A stretch of 64,000 nucleotides of DNA from Rachycentron canadum (taxonomy: Eukaryota; Chordata; Actinopteri; Carangiformes; Rachycentridae): contig CM076669.1 of assembly GCA_038496675.1 (NCBI GenBank), positions 7,310,656 through 7,374,655 of the forward strand, read 5' to 3'. This document shows positions 36,101 to 49,500 of this stretch, one piece after another. How positions within the stretch are numbered: position 1 is the first letter of the stretch; each line of letters starts with the position of its first letter. The notes below the pieces were generated by a model, which was not told where the DNA came from, did not search any database, and saw only the letters and a program-made list of their open reading frames with translations. The position numbers and the translations under genes are program-made.

Positions 36101-39100
36101 CATCATGTCTGCTTGTCCCTCCAGTCCACCTTAGTTGGGAATATAGTACTTTTATGATGTTATACGATGCGTTTTATGGTTTCATAATGGAGTTTCCTGC
36201 TGCATTTTAAACAGAGCCATATATTTTGGAACCCATGCTGATAGTTTGACAAACTTGGATTATATTAAATCTCCTGTGGGGAAGTGCATTTCACATATTT
36301 TATTATTGCACTGGATTCTGTTCATCTCATAATTCATATGCAATAATTATTTATGCCTGCCTTTGTGCCACTGATATAGTTTGCATTGCTATGTTGTTTC
36401 AGAGTTGAAAGAAAACATGGCTTGAGTTAAAGTACCTTTGAATCACTTAAGCCAACTTTTGCTTTGTCCTGATTTAAGGGTCAAATGGATGGGGTTTGAA
36501 CTTTTAGGATGACTTCATTAGTTCTAATGTGAAAGTGGAGTTGAGGCAAATGGTTTCGTTGTACCAGCCGTGTTCAACAGATCACAGAAAAGATCTTAGA
36601 TAATTAGCACAGATCATTGAAAAGAAGACAGATTTGGTCTGGGTTGGCCCCATGGTCTCCCTCTATAGCTGCCGTTTCTCTCTGGTTAATGCAGGAATGT
36701 GACAACTGGTCACGGCAGAAGAAAGGAAGGCCTATTCTGGATTGGATACAGTTCTGTACGGTCTGTTAGTGCGGCATGCTTGGTCATTACAAATGCTGTG
36801 TGTGAATCTGACCACTGAGCACTTTCAAAGCAGAAAGATGCCTAACTGCTCCAGACTGTCACACTGCAGAGTGTTATGTTTTCTGTCCAACTTGCAGCCG
36901 GTCTTTACATACAACGTAAAGGCACAAATCCTTTACATTCTCAAAATAGCTGCATTTTTTAATTTGTGATCGGATTACAGACCAATTCTGGTGGAGCATT
37001 AAAGTGATTTTTTTTTTTTTTTCTTTTAATCGGAGACAGAAGGCTTTTGAGCAGAAACAGAATGCTGCTTTGTTTCTCCAGCTGCTCCCTTGGCAGCATT
37101 GAACAACTCAGATCCTCCTCTGGCTCCATGATTTGTCATCAGCAATTAAAGTTGTCCTCATTATAATCTCCACAGCAGATCAAAAATGATCCGGTTTCTC
37201 AAAGGAGCTTCAACTTTGAGCAATTGTTGGCTCTCCATGGAAAAGACCTGTACCGCAAAATGTGGAGCCCTCATATCCGCATTTGATTAGCCCTCAGCAA
37301 AAGTACTTTTTTATTCCTGTGTGTCAGGGGAGCACTACAATTCAGTGCTTGATGTTTGATTTGTTTTCAGGGCCTGATACATTGACTTTTGGTTAAGATA
37401 AAAAAAAAGGTTTTACCTCGGAAAGGGACAGCAAATCCAGCTGGACATTATCAAGGTCTGCAGTGGTGCTGATTGCTGTGATTATAGTGGCCCTACAACA
37501 CTCTGGAGAGTGATATTATACTGGAGTGTATTGTTGATGCTGTGTGTGTCCACACCTGGTGCCCTGCGTGTGTGAGCGTAAATTCGAACATGTGCTCATG
37601 CAAATTTTACTGCTAGACTGAAGTGAAAAGTGAGCCGAGAACATTGGCAGTCCTTTCTAAACCGTGACTCTTCACGACCCATTGACATTCAACTATTCCC
37701 TGTGGATAAAAAAATCAATGGCCACCTCAGTATTTGTACCCAGCGCGAGAGTCCCCCATTTTAATTCAAGTAAGGAAAGAGCAGGCTTCCATAATCATGA
37801 GTTTAAGTGGGTGGAGGTGCACGTTTTTATAGGTCACTGTGCCAACACCTGCAGCTTTTCTGGAACTAGGCCAGTTGAATTGATTGTAGGGGCAGAAGGT
37901 AGAATGAATTAAAGAGGTGAGGGAGAGGGAATTGTACCTGACATTATGAAGAGACATGATCACGTGCTTGAAATTGAAAATTGAAATTGTGACACTGGAG
38001 CTGTAACAGTAACCCCGGCAGAATGTTTGGACAGAAAATGATTGCTTATTGGAACTACCACTTTTTCAAATCATGAAGTTTGAATAAATGTGAGCTAACA
38101 GAATTAGTTTGAATAAATTTTATGCAACGTATGTGGGCTTAAACTAAACAACTATGTCTGAAATTGCTCCCTATTCACCACACATATATGTGTATATATA
38201 CTATAATTTTCTTTTTATATATTTTATTTGAGCATCTTTGATTTGAACATAAACCTAGTTCACTAATCAGATAGTCAATAGACAATTATAGATATTTACT
38301 TTCTCTCTAAATTCAAATGGTAATTTGAATTTAAAATGAGGTCTGTTTGCACATTATGAATAAATAGTAAAATGGGGAACCAGTAGATTCAGACCACACC
38401 TAAATAGCATAATTCTACATAAATTCCTGTAGAAGCAACAATGTTTTATCTGCAGCAGAGAGCTGAGATACAGCAACATCTGTCTGGAATTTTAAATTGT
38501 ATCCCCAGCCTGTACACAGCTGTGAGTTTTGTATTGTTTGGCTAAGTCAGAGAGCAGCACTCGGTCCGCTTTTAATCAGGCATCACATTTATCACCGTGG
38601 ATGCAGACGACTCGGGGAGGCCACCCTAATTACCCGTCTACAGTCAGACACTGTAATTAACTGCCGAGACCATACTAGATGCAGAATTTGGACAGACTGA
38701 TTGGCTGCTCATTTTGTTTTCATGTAACGTGCCAGAGGTGGTTTTCTGCCTGGATCCCACTGGTGGGATTCATGGATGGATGGATGGATGGTGCTAAAGT
38801 TGGCTGCTGTTTCACTGATAAGAGCTGGATGTGTGAAAGCCACACAGATTTAAGAAACCTTATGAAACTCTCAGCATCCAGTGCTCCTAGTTATTGGCTC
38901 ATGTGAATGTGTTTCTCACCATGAATTCTGTTGGGCACAGTACCATACTGTAGGCATAAGGCATATTTACTGGGTGAGACGCTTTTAAAATACCTATAAA
39001 TTTCACATTAAGGGCTCCTATCCTCATGCATAACAGGGAAAACACTGTATGTAAGAAGGTTTTTCCATAGCATTTCCTGGTGGTCTTTGGGGTGTTCATG

Positions 39101-42100
39101 GAGGTGTGAAACTGCCATTTAGTGTTGAATCAAACTGTTACACCCCCCCAAACCCTGGTTTTATTGTTTTTTTCAATTTGACTGCATTCACAGATTTTTT
39201 TTTTTTTTAATGGTACAAATATAGAGACAATGCGCAATGCAAGTTAAATCCCTTAATTTTTTGCCCAGTTCTCCCTTCACTGTCTCTTTTATATTTATGC
39301 CCTGTGGAAGTGTAAAGCATTAGTTTTATTAGCCATTGATCCCCCCTCCCCCCCAGTGAAGCTCGGGATTCATCACAGCCTTTTTATTGACACCATCACT
39401 CAGGAAATGCTTTGGAGGGCTTGGTCACCTTTTTAGCTGAGGTGGCAGTGGTCCCATAGTCGTCAGATCACCTCTATTTTGTGCGAACAGCTAATGGGAA
39501 GTGATCAATCAATCACTTAGATGGAGATAAAGACTCAGCAATCAATCTGCTGAAAAATAAATGAAGGAGCTGCACTCTCAATGATTGGGTTCCTAATTTT
39601 TTAACCACTAGAAATGCAGAGAACAAAAAAATGTCTATAAAAATATATTATATATTGGGCATATATTCCACCTAATGGCAATTGATGGCCTTGATTCCGG
39701 ACCACAGTTGATATATATATATATATATATATAAATTTTATTTTTTTTTTCCTCATAAATAGATGTAGAAATAATAGAAATATTGATACTACTCTCATGA
39801 CTCATGATTCTTCCAAGCTATTGAGCTATAAAACCAAGAGGCAGTCTGTCTGCATTTTGAGGAATGGTAATGCCTGTGTTTGTGATATCATCAGTGGGCT
39901 AAGAAAAACATGTGTGTGTAAATTAGCAGATGATTTGATGATTGAAAAATATTCTTCTCTTGTAGAAACATGAGTGTAAACACTTCCTGCTGGATAAATA
40001 TGCAAATTTCTGTGTCTAATTTCATGGCTAATTTTTAGACCTGCAACAGTCCTGATATTTGGAGATCCATATGTGAGTCAGTGACCATCACAAATTCCCA
40101 ATACAACACTGCACATCTTTGAAACAACTCTTCATTCACTGATTGTTCCAACTGCCAGCTGCTAAACTCCTGGCTTTCAGTCAATACCCTTCAGACTAAT
40201 TAAAGTGAGACCACGTTTGATACTCTCTTCAAGGACATAAAATGGGTATAAATACCATTTATTTTAGTGGGTATATTTTTCAAGTCAGGGTCAGTGTTTA
40301 AGTGTCTCAGGCCTTTTTTGGAGTTAGCTGTCCGGCTAATCAGGAAACCTGCTTCACAGGGGACATGAAAGCAAGTCCGTGGCCTGACAAAAGAGAGACA
40401 GCCGACTTCCTGATGCTGAGCTCAGACTGTTTCAGCCTCTTTGAAGCCAAGAGCCCCCGGAAGAAATCTGTTTGTCTCGATTGGGACTGAGGCTGTAGAG
40501 GGGACCTTATCTTAATCAGCTCGGAGTTGTTGGTTCTGTTGATGATGAAGCTAAAACAGCTGGATTTCAGTGATGAGGAGTAACTATCCGAAGTGTGCCC
40601 CTTTGATCACTGCAATTAAATGCATGAATACTTTTATTACTTAGGTGGACTTGGGCCAGATATTGATGTTAGTGGAACATAAAATTGTTTGTAATTGTAA
40701 GTGATGTGTGCGTGGCTGTTGCCTGCAGGCGTCTCCCCACACACTCCGGGACTTTGTTGTTACTCACGTGTGAGTGATGGGGTTTTGTTCACAAAATAAG
40801 AGGCTCTGGACACAGGGGTCCCAGATTGTGGTTGAGACCCTTGTAGCACTTTATTGGCCGAAAGACAAATCTAATCTGGCACTGCTGTGAACCACAATGG
40901 CTCCAAAACTTTATGGGCAGTAAAGTAAACAAAACGGAAGGAAATAATATGAAACTGAAAATAACATCCGTTCTTAAAATAAAGGGTAGTGTATGTTTAG
41001 ACCACATCACTTGACACATGATTTACTGTGTGACAAGAAGTTACCAATTGAAATAGATCTAGTTATATAAATATATAACTACAAACTGGGAGAGAGAGAC
41101 ATAGATCGAGTTTAGACTTTCTTTGTCATAGGGTTGGGGTTTAAGATACAAATCATGCCCAACTGTTTGACTAATTTAGGTAAACAGTTTTAATATGATG
41201 CTATTTTTTTAATTTAATAGTCCAAAATGAATGGCAAGCATAATATATATTAAGCAGTCCAGTCAACTACCAAAAAATCTCCACTGTAAATCTGATTATA
41301 TATAAAAAGTCAAATAGAGAATGCACACAAGAGTGAGTACACGCACATGTTTTGTGTGAATGTGCATGTTTGCTTTTGTGGACTTTAATTTTGATGGGGT
41401 GACTTCATTATTATTTTCTTACCATGTGCATCATCTTGTTCTTTGAATTGTTTGTGAAAGGTTTGTATAATTACTACAAGAGGAAAGTCAGCCACGTTTA
41501 TATAGTAAATATTCCCTCAATGAAACACTTGCTCAACAAGCATTTCCTCAGAGGAAGTATACATCCATTGTCTGCATGAGCAACAAAACTGTAGATATTA
41601 ACATTTGATGTATTAGCTGCAGCTGTTTAGCAAAAAACACACTGTCTAAAATATACTGCTTTGTGTAATTTGCTGTGCTGCACACTAATCTCTGCACGAG
41701 GACTAAAAGTAAGTCATTTAACTGGTCTATTCATTTCCACAAACTTCTTGCTGGTTATTCTGAACCCTTGGGAAAACTGCTGGGAGCTGCAGGATGGGCT
41801 ATTTTTAATCAATGAAAAGATAGATCCAGTGAAGTGAGCAGGAGAAGAAAAAAATGTGGGTTAGTGCTTTGAATACAAAGCCAGTTTCATCCTCTGTGTC
41901 TCAGGTTTATTTTCAGTAATATATATAAGAAGAGAGGTTTTTATTTTTCATTCCCAACTGTGTTGAACACCATCCAGCTGTAGTTTATCACTCCTCACAC
42001 ATTTATAATGATGTGGAAAGAAACAAATAATTGCATCTGAGCTGGGCAAAAAATCTGCCAAATTAATGTCAAATTTCATCTTACACACCAGGAAGGGGAA

Positions 42101-45100
42101 GAGCATGGCTAGGCATAAATCTTTCACGACAAGACCACTGGCAGTATGACAGAGTTTTATGAATGCTATCTGGACATTTATGCATTTTTCCTCTCCTCCC
42201 ATATTCGTGCCAGTCTGGCGTGGGATGGAGTGTGGGAAAGTAGCAGTGCCACTTCTGGTCGGGTATTGTTCTGCCTGTGGTGTCGTTGACGCATGATGTT
42301 TGAACACACCCTTAATGCTCACTTCCTGACCTTTCAGCCTACAGATACACAAACTAAACAGTTACAAGGAGATGATTAAGAAGAAAATGTGATTGGTGTC
42401 TTAATGTGTTGGCTTTGTCGGTGAGTAATGCCACTACTGAGAAAGAAGACATGAAATGAAATCATGAAGCTGGCTTCAACATCTCACTCTTTCATCATCA
42501 CTATCTCCTGCCATTGTGCTGTGGCCACATACTGGCAGGATTATTGAAGCTGATAATGAGCCAATGAATGAATCACTCAGGCCCAGCCAGCAAGTGTAAT
42601 GGCTTTACGCATGATTATTCAACCATGCACTATGATGGATGGATAGGTACCTCTAGGACTGGAAAAAAGGACCAGATCTCCACGTGTTCACTTGCCTCAT
42701 GTGGCGCAGTACAATATGCTCCCTGCTAGAGTGAACGCTGAGGTGAAATGTATTCAGTTTTTTATTCTCAACCAGCTGTGGCATGCGCTGGGAACGAGGC
42801 CCTGGACAGTGTTTTCCTTCCAACTGCAACACCGCATGGAATTAGGACGCTGCATCATATAGATTACATGTTGTGTCATTCCACGTGTGCAGTATGCCCT
42901 GAGTGCACACACACACACACACACATGCACAAACACAACCTTAAATCTGATTACTCTTTGACCCCTGACCTCCATGCATGGCTCAGAAACTCTATGCACC
43001 CTATGATCACTTTCTAATCCTGTTAGCGTTGGATTAACACAGAGGTGATCTGGAATCCAACACCCACCCACACAAACACTCCCGCTCTCTTTAATACACT
43101 GCCCCTTATCCCACTGCCAGTGCTTGTGACACTGAATCTTAATGAAGGTGAAATCAATAATTGGTGACAGGCCTCCCTCCGTTGCATCATTTAGAGAAAA
43201 CTTGGTCTAAACCATCAATCCATCCGTTTTCTGTTTTCTCATCTGTAGTCAGCTTGTGGGGGCAGCAGGTTGAGCCAGTCAGCCTAGATGCCCCCCCTTC
43301 CCAGCAACATCGTCCAGTTCCCTGGCCAGATGAGATATAGGGTCTCTCCAGGTTCTGGGTCCACCCTGGGGCTTCATAAGAGTTGGACGTGCTAGTAAGA
43401 CATCCTCATCAAATGTTGTAAGAACCTCAACTGGTTCCTTTTGTCACAAAGGAGTAGTGGCTCTACTCCTAGCTCCCAGTGGATGTACCTTATCTATACG
43501 GGTGAGCCCAGCCAGCCTATGGAGGAAATTCATTCATTCGGCTGCTCGTATTAGTAATCTCATCCCAAAGCTCACTTGAGACAGAACAAGTGGGTGTGCA
43601 ATTGTAAAAATTCCATGAAAATTTGACTTATTATATTTATAAAAGAAATGTGGCAGCTTTGTAATCACGCTGATCTTCAGTGGCTCCACCTCAACACATT
43701 TTCCTCTGTGCTGCTGTGATATGGATTTGTTTTGCCCTTTTAGGACAGATGCTTTGTCTTCACAGAGCCTTAATCATCTGCGTTCCTGTTACTCCTTCAC
43801 AAAACCAGCAGCATCAGCGGTGTCTTTACTTCAGCAGTGCGCCAGCCCAAGATTAGCACTGTGTGAATGGGCCTGTCTGCCGCAGCTCTGCGCTATGCTA
43901 ATTAAGCACTCAGATTGCTCAGTGAGGAGATGGAAATTTAATAGATCTTGGCCACATGAGGTGTACTCTAAAGAGCTTGGTGCTAAAGCAGACTTCTGGA
44001 GCAGATGTGGTTGGTAAAGGATATAGTAAAGACAAAAGAAGAGATAGGAGTAGAATGGGAAGTGGAGGAGAAGAGAAAATGGACAATTTTATGAACATTA
44101 AAAAAAAAAAGAAAAAAAAAAGAATGGATTGAGGTGGAAAAGTGGGTGACTAGCACCTGAACAGACCAGAGAGAAAAAAAAGCAAAGTGAACAAAGAGGT
44201 GATGACATCCATGAAATAATATCCCGGCCAGTATCCATTAACAGTGCTGTATTTATGATGATTGGCTAATCCATCTCATTACTGCTGTCAGGGAGCAGGA
44301 GGATGCACTCCTGTAAGAAAGGGTTGTAATTCAGCCAGTCCTGATTATATTAAGTGAAGCAGTTTATACTGTAGATGTTTATTTGAGTGGAGCAGACCGG
44401 CCAGTTCACATTCTGCAGACAGACAGGCTAGCCGAGAGCCCAGATATTTAAAACAGACTAAGTGCACATGAAAACATTTAAACTAAAGGTAGATTTACTC
44501 AGTCGGACCACAGAGAGCTGGAGAGTGTGGTGTTGTGCTGTGTGTGTCATCTGAAATTGGTAAACTGAACTGAACTTTATGAGGATGCAATTAAGGAAAC
44601 AACTGTTTTTATAGCGTGCAGTTTCAGACTCAGGCGATTCAAGCTTTTAGCCCAGATAGAGTTAAGATGTCTCCATGGCCCCTGTGCCCCATGAGACCTG
44701 AATAGAGGAATAATCAGCAGGGCCTGAGTGGTTGAAACTTCAGCTGGAGTGTTGCATAAACAACTTAATGCATTTGATTAAGAGGCCAGAGAGATTTCAT
44801 AGAGTGCAATGATGTTTTGCACTAATGCTTACAGTGACATGCACATTTCAGCATGAAAACAGACAAAGATGCACTTGAGTGGTCTATTGTTCCCTCTAAT
44901 TGATGACTTACATTTATTGGAAAAATAAATCATTTTATTGTTGTGCGTTTAGGAGCAGTAATGGACAAACTTTGCAAAATGGGCAAGTCCTGTAGAAGTA
45001 TCATGGTCCCCTGGTAGTGTCATTTCAAATAACAACAAGCCCCTTTTTTGTTTTCTACACTGGTTAGCAATTATTTATAATGACATTTATTGATGTATGT

Positions 45101-46524
45101 ATAGATTTGCTTGTGTGGATAGAAATTGCATTGAAACAAAGTAGCTTAAATAATATTTTGTGAATGTCTGTGCTCTTGTTTTCAGATTTAAAGCCCCTGA
45201 GAACTTGGTTTCAAATCGGTTTGTTTTTATATATTTAACAAATATCCATGTGTAAGTCACTAATAATCAAAGTTTCAGTTTTGCAAAGGAAAAAAAGCCT
45301 CCTCAGTTGTTGTTAGATTTTTAACACTTGGATTCAGCCAGTGTTGTTTGTGAGGACTGTGTGGGTGTGGTCTGATCAGATGTGACTCATCGTGGCCTGT
45401 AAACTGACAACCACACAACTATCCCAAGATTTAGATTCAGATGTTGCTAAAACCTGACTGGTGGCATCAGCCTTTTCTAACTCATCCCCACCCCCCACCA
45501 AATCAGAGGAAAAGCAGAGAAGAGTGCTTTTATGTGTGGCCCTATCGCTCAAAGTGAAAATGATGACTGAGTTACGATCTGACCTTGTGGGAGTTTTAAT
45601 CAGACAGCTCTTTTTGACCATTTTTACCAGATATGTCCTCTTGATACACCTTCTGGTGATGAACAAATTAGCATTAACTGTTGGTGGCTTGTTGGAAATG
45701 TTTAATCCTTCACTAACATAAGTTCCATTCCCCTATACTGAATATTGAAATATAACAATTATAAACAAGCATTCATCAGGGTGTGGCAACTTTCTGTCTT
45801 GACTAAACAATGAATTGGAAAAATAAAAATGAAATAGATTGAATACATCTTGGATTCACATAAATGGTGTAGAGAAAGTGTCACCCTGTCCAATACATCA
45901 CATTCTGTGTTTGAATATTGGCCTACTGTCCCTTAAAGAGGCCCAGTGTGCTTCTATAGGAGGCCACAGCACATGAAAAAAAGCAAATCACTGGTGGTGA
46001 GATCACTGCCAGGGAGGCGGTGGAGTGCTTCATTTGCATATTGAAAAGACACATACCCAAACACTGAAAGACGGCCAATTTTCTCCTCACTGAAAGCTGT
46101 GGACAGGTGAAAGAAGACCTCACCCTTCTACAAATGGATTTCAAAAAGAAGAAAGAAATCTCTCAGAGCTAATGTCTCTTTTCAGCCTCTGATGAAAATG
46201 CCTCCGATTTTACCTCCCCTCATCAAAAAAAAAAAAAAAAATTGAAAAAAATGGAAAAGACCAAACCCATCCTGTACTTTGAGGATTGTGAATGGAGGGC
46301 CCCGCAGCCTGCCTGCCCCATATACGATGTCTGAATACAAAAGACCCCCTTCTGTAAGAGCAATCACTCTGGGAGACCACTCTATCTGCACCGCTGCAGC
46401 AACGGGCCTCAATGGAGCCATCAGCACAGGCTCTGTTGTCACACACTCTTGCACATGTGCACACACTTGCAAACACAAAGACGGACACCTTGCATGTAAC
46501 TATTTATTCACACACACACGTGCA

Positions 46525-46562
<38 letters not shown>

Positions 46563-49500
46563 AGTACTTTCAATCCATTCCCACACCCTCATGGGTAATG
46601 CATTCTTTTCATCCTCTAGTGCTAGGCAAGAGCAGGGAGGAAGATGAGTGGCTGGCGCTGATTTGAATATTTTAATTATTTATCACAGGAGAGTACTGAG
46701 ACCCAACACATGCCAAGGGACACGACGGAGCTGGGTCAGGGGTGAATCTAGCCATGTTTTGGATCTGATAATGTTGCCAGTGGGGGCAGAAGTGGGGAAA
46801 AACCAGGCCAAGGATGCAGATTTTGATGGGCACAAGATTTATGCTTTTAGTAAAGGGTAAGGATAATCAGAGCCAATGTAGTCATGTAATATATATACTC
46901 TATTCAGCATTAATAAAACTTTCAATGTTGATAATCATTACATTTCAGTTGGTGTTTATTGCTCTTGTATCCAGAGTTTTCCAACCCTCATATCATACTC
47001 ATGTGCTGTGGTAGGACTGTAAAGCATTTTATAAATAATAGCTCACTGTGGAACCACAGCATAAAAAAAAAAAAAAGAAAAGAAAAAAAAAAAAGGAAAA
47101 GGTTTGTAAACTGATGATGTAATGTGCTAGGTGCTTAGAAATATCAGACAAGGGAGAGTTCCACTTAGTTCCACTTTGGCTTCAGAGCCTGAGAAATACA
47201 CTCTTGCCTTTCACCGATGGAGAACAATCCTGGGAAATGGGGGAATTTACTATCGCTCATGCGATGACAGGCCTGCAGGCTTGAAGGAAAAAACATTTAA
47301 ATTTAATTAGGAATAATTCATTGAGCAATTATCACTGTGACAGCGCATCTGCACCTGCAGGCTCACTGAAGGTGCCAATTTTTAATTTTCATTTTTTTTT
47401 TTTTTGTTAATTGTCAATCTTTTACTTTTACCTTGCCTGTGCCATCCTGTGCAGGCTGTAGCTCAATCTCCCTCTCTCTCCCTCTCCCTCAGCTGTAAAT
47501 TGTAATCTCTAGACAAAGGAAGTCCTTGGCTGGCCCCCATGTTGCTGTCCTTTTCCCTCTCTGGTGTGACGTGCATGGTGCTAATCACTCTGCTTGTTTA
47601 ATGAACAATTTCTACCTCCACTGTAAAGTATTTTATAATGAGATTATGGCTGTGGATTAAGGTTTATTTAGAATTCTTTATGCAGTTGGTTCAGATTAGA
47701 TTGTTTAAATTCATTAATTGTAGCATTCAAAATGAGCCCCATGTCTTGACACAGTGGCTATGAGATAAAGCAGAAATAAATCATCACACAAAGTCAGCAG
47801 GTCTTCTACTGTGGAGACACAGTGGCCTGGAGTTTTCATTCATGCAACAGCAAAAACAATCAACAATTAGTACTTTTCATCTTGTGTTTTCTGGGTGATT
47901 GTGGATGATTGCATACTCCTGGCTAATTCATGATGTAATGTTTCCAGTGCTACAGCTATTTTATTAATGTTTGACTGGTTTGGGCTGGAGGCTTAAACAC
48001 ATGATATTGTAACTGCTACCATGACCGGATTTTTATTGGAAAATTAAAACAATAAGAAGGTTTACACAGACTTCAGAGATTATTTTAAATGATTGCATTC
48101 AGTGCTGAGGCCTTGTGTCCACTCATTAGGTGGCTTTGCCTACAGCTGAGTGTAGTTTTTATAAAGCCCAAGGCTTTGTTTTCCATTCGCAGCAGCTCAG
48201 AGACACATTGTTCTTTTTCAGGCTTTTAAATCTCTCAAGCTAATCAAATTCATCTTCAGTCTGACTCAAACAGTTGCCACCCAGTTTTCTTCCCCAAATG
48301 AGTTTGAAATTGTTTGAATTGAGAGAAAACACATGCTTTATAAACTGTAGTGTAAAAAATGACTCCCGCATATGAACAATGTATGAGAAACACTGTTCTC
48401 ACTGCTGACTGTTTTTCCCTTTTTACCCCTGACCACTTCCATTTTGCTTTGTTTTGTTTGGAGTTTGTTAGTTTTCTCCCTGTCACCAGCATTCGACAGG
48501 CGACCTAGAGGAAGGAAAATAATATTTGCACATTGACATTTTTAGTATTTTCAGCCAGTGTAATATCTATGCCAGTTTTATCATTGATCAAATCTCAGAT
48601 TTATCTTTTGTCTTGTGGGGGTTTCTCCTCTACATAGCTGTTGAAGCTGCCATCCCATTCATCACTCTAGTTCCCTGTGGTGAACTCATTTGTTGCCGTC
48701 TGTGTGTGTACACGAATGCAGTGTGTCCCCAGTAATGATTGGCTAATCATGAGAGTCCACAGCAGCCTCAGGGCTGTGAAACCACCTGTCCATTTGTGTG
48801 TGCACAGGTATGGGTGACATATGTGCATGCTGTGTGAGTGTGTATGAGTGAGAGCACATGTTTGTGGATTCAGTCACATACTCTGTGGCCTGTTTATTAG
48901 ATTTGGTGTGCTCATTGCATTTGTCTATTAAATTTTGCCTATGAAGATCAGGAGGGTGGAAAAAATTCCATATGAAGCCATAATACATCCAGCATGTGAT
49001 GCAAGGGGATGATTTTTTTTTTAAGTAACAGATTCATATGGTAAAACAGTCAATTTTATCACTAAATAGAATATTATTTAGTGAGCTGCTATAATTTCTC
49101 CAATTAATCACATGACTTCGTATGTAAAAGGGTTCACTTATTGTGACGTACAAGAAATGATCATCTGCGTCTGCAGTCCGCCTCAACTTTACAAAGGTTC
49201 ATAGTTACTTTCAGTTTGTTATTTTGGTACATTCTCCCTTTTCATCCTCAGCAAACAGCTGTTTCCTGCCCAATACAGAAATAGAAATTCAAACGAATGT
49301 TTAATGTTATATCTCCTGGATGTGTAAATAGGTGTTTGTGTAAACATGTCAGATTTCACAGCTTGTTCCCACAGCCCCCAACTGCTTAACAAGTCAGTTT
49401 TTGCACATTTAAAAACACAAAAACCACACAAAATGTACAAATAGTATGCTATGAAATAACTCCTGACCATATCCAAACAATCTGTCAATGCAATATACTA

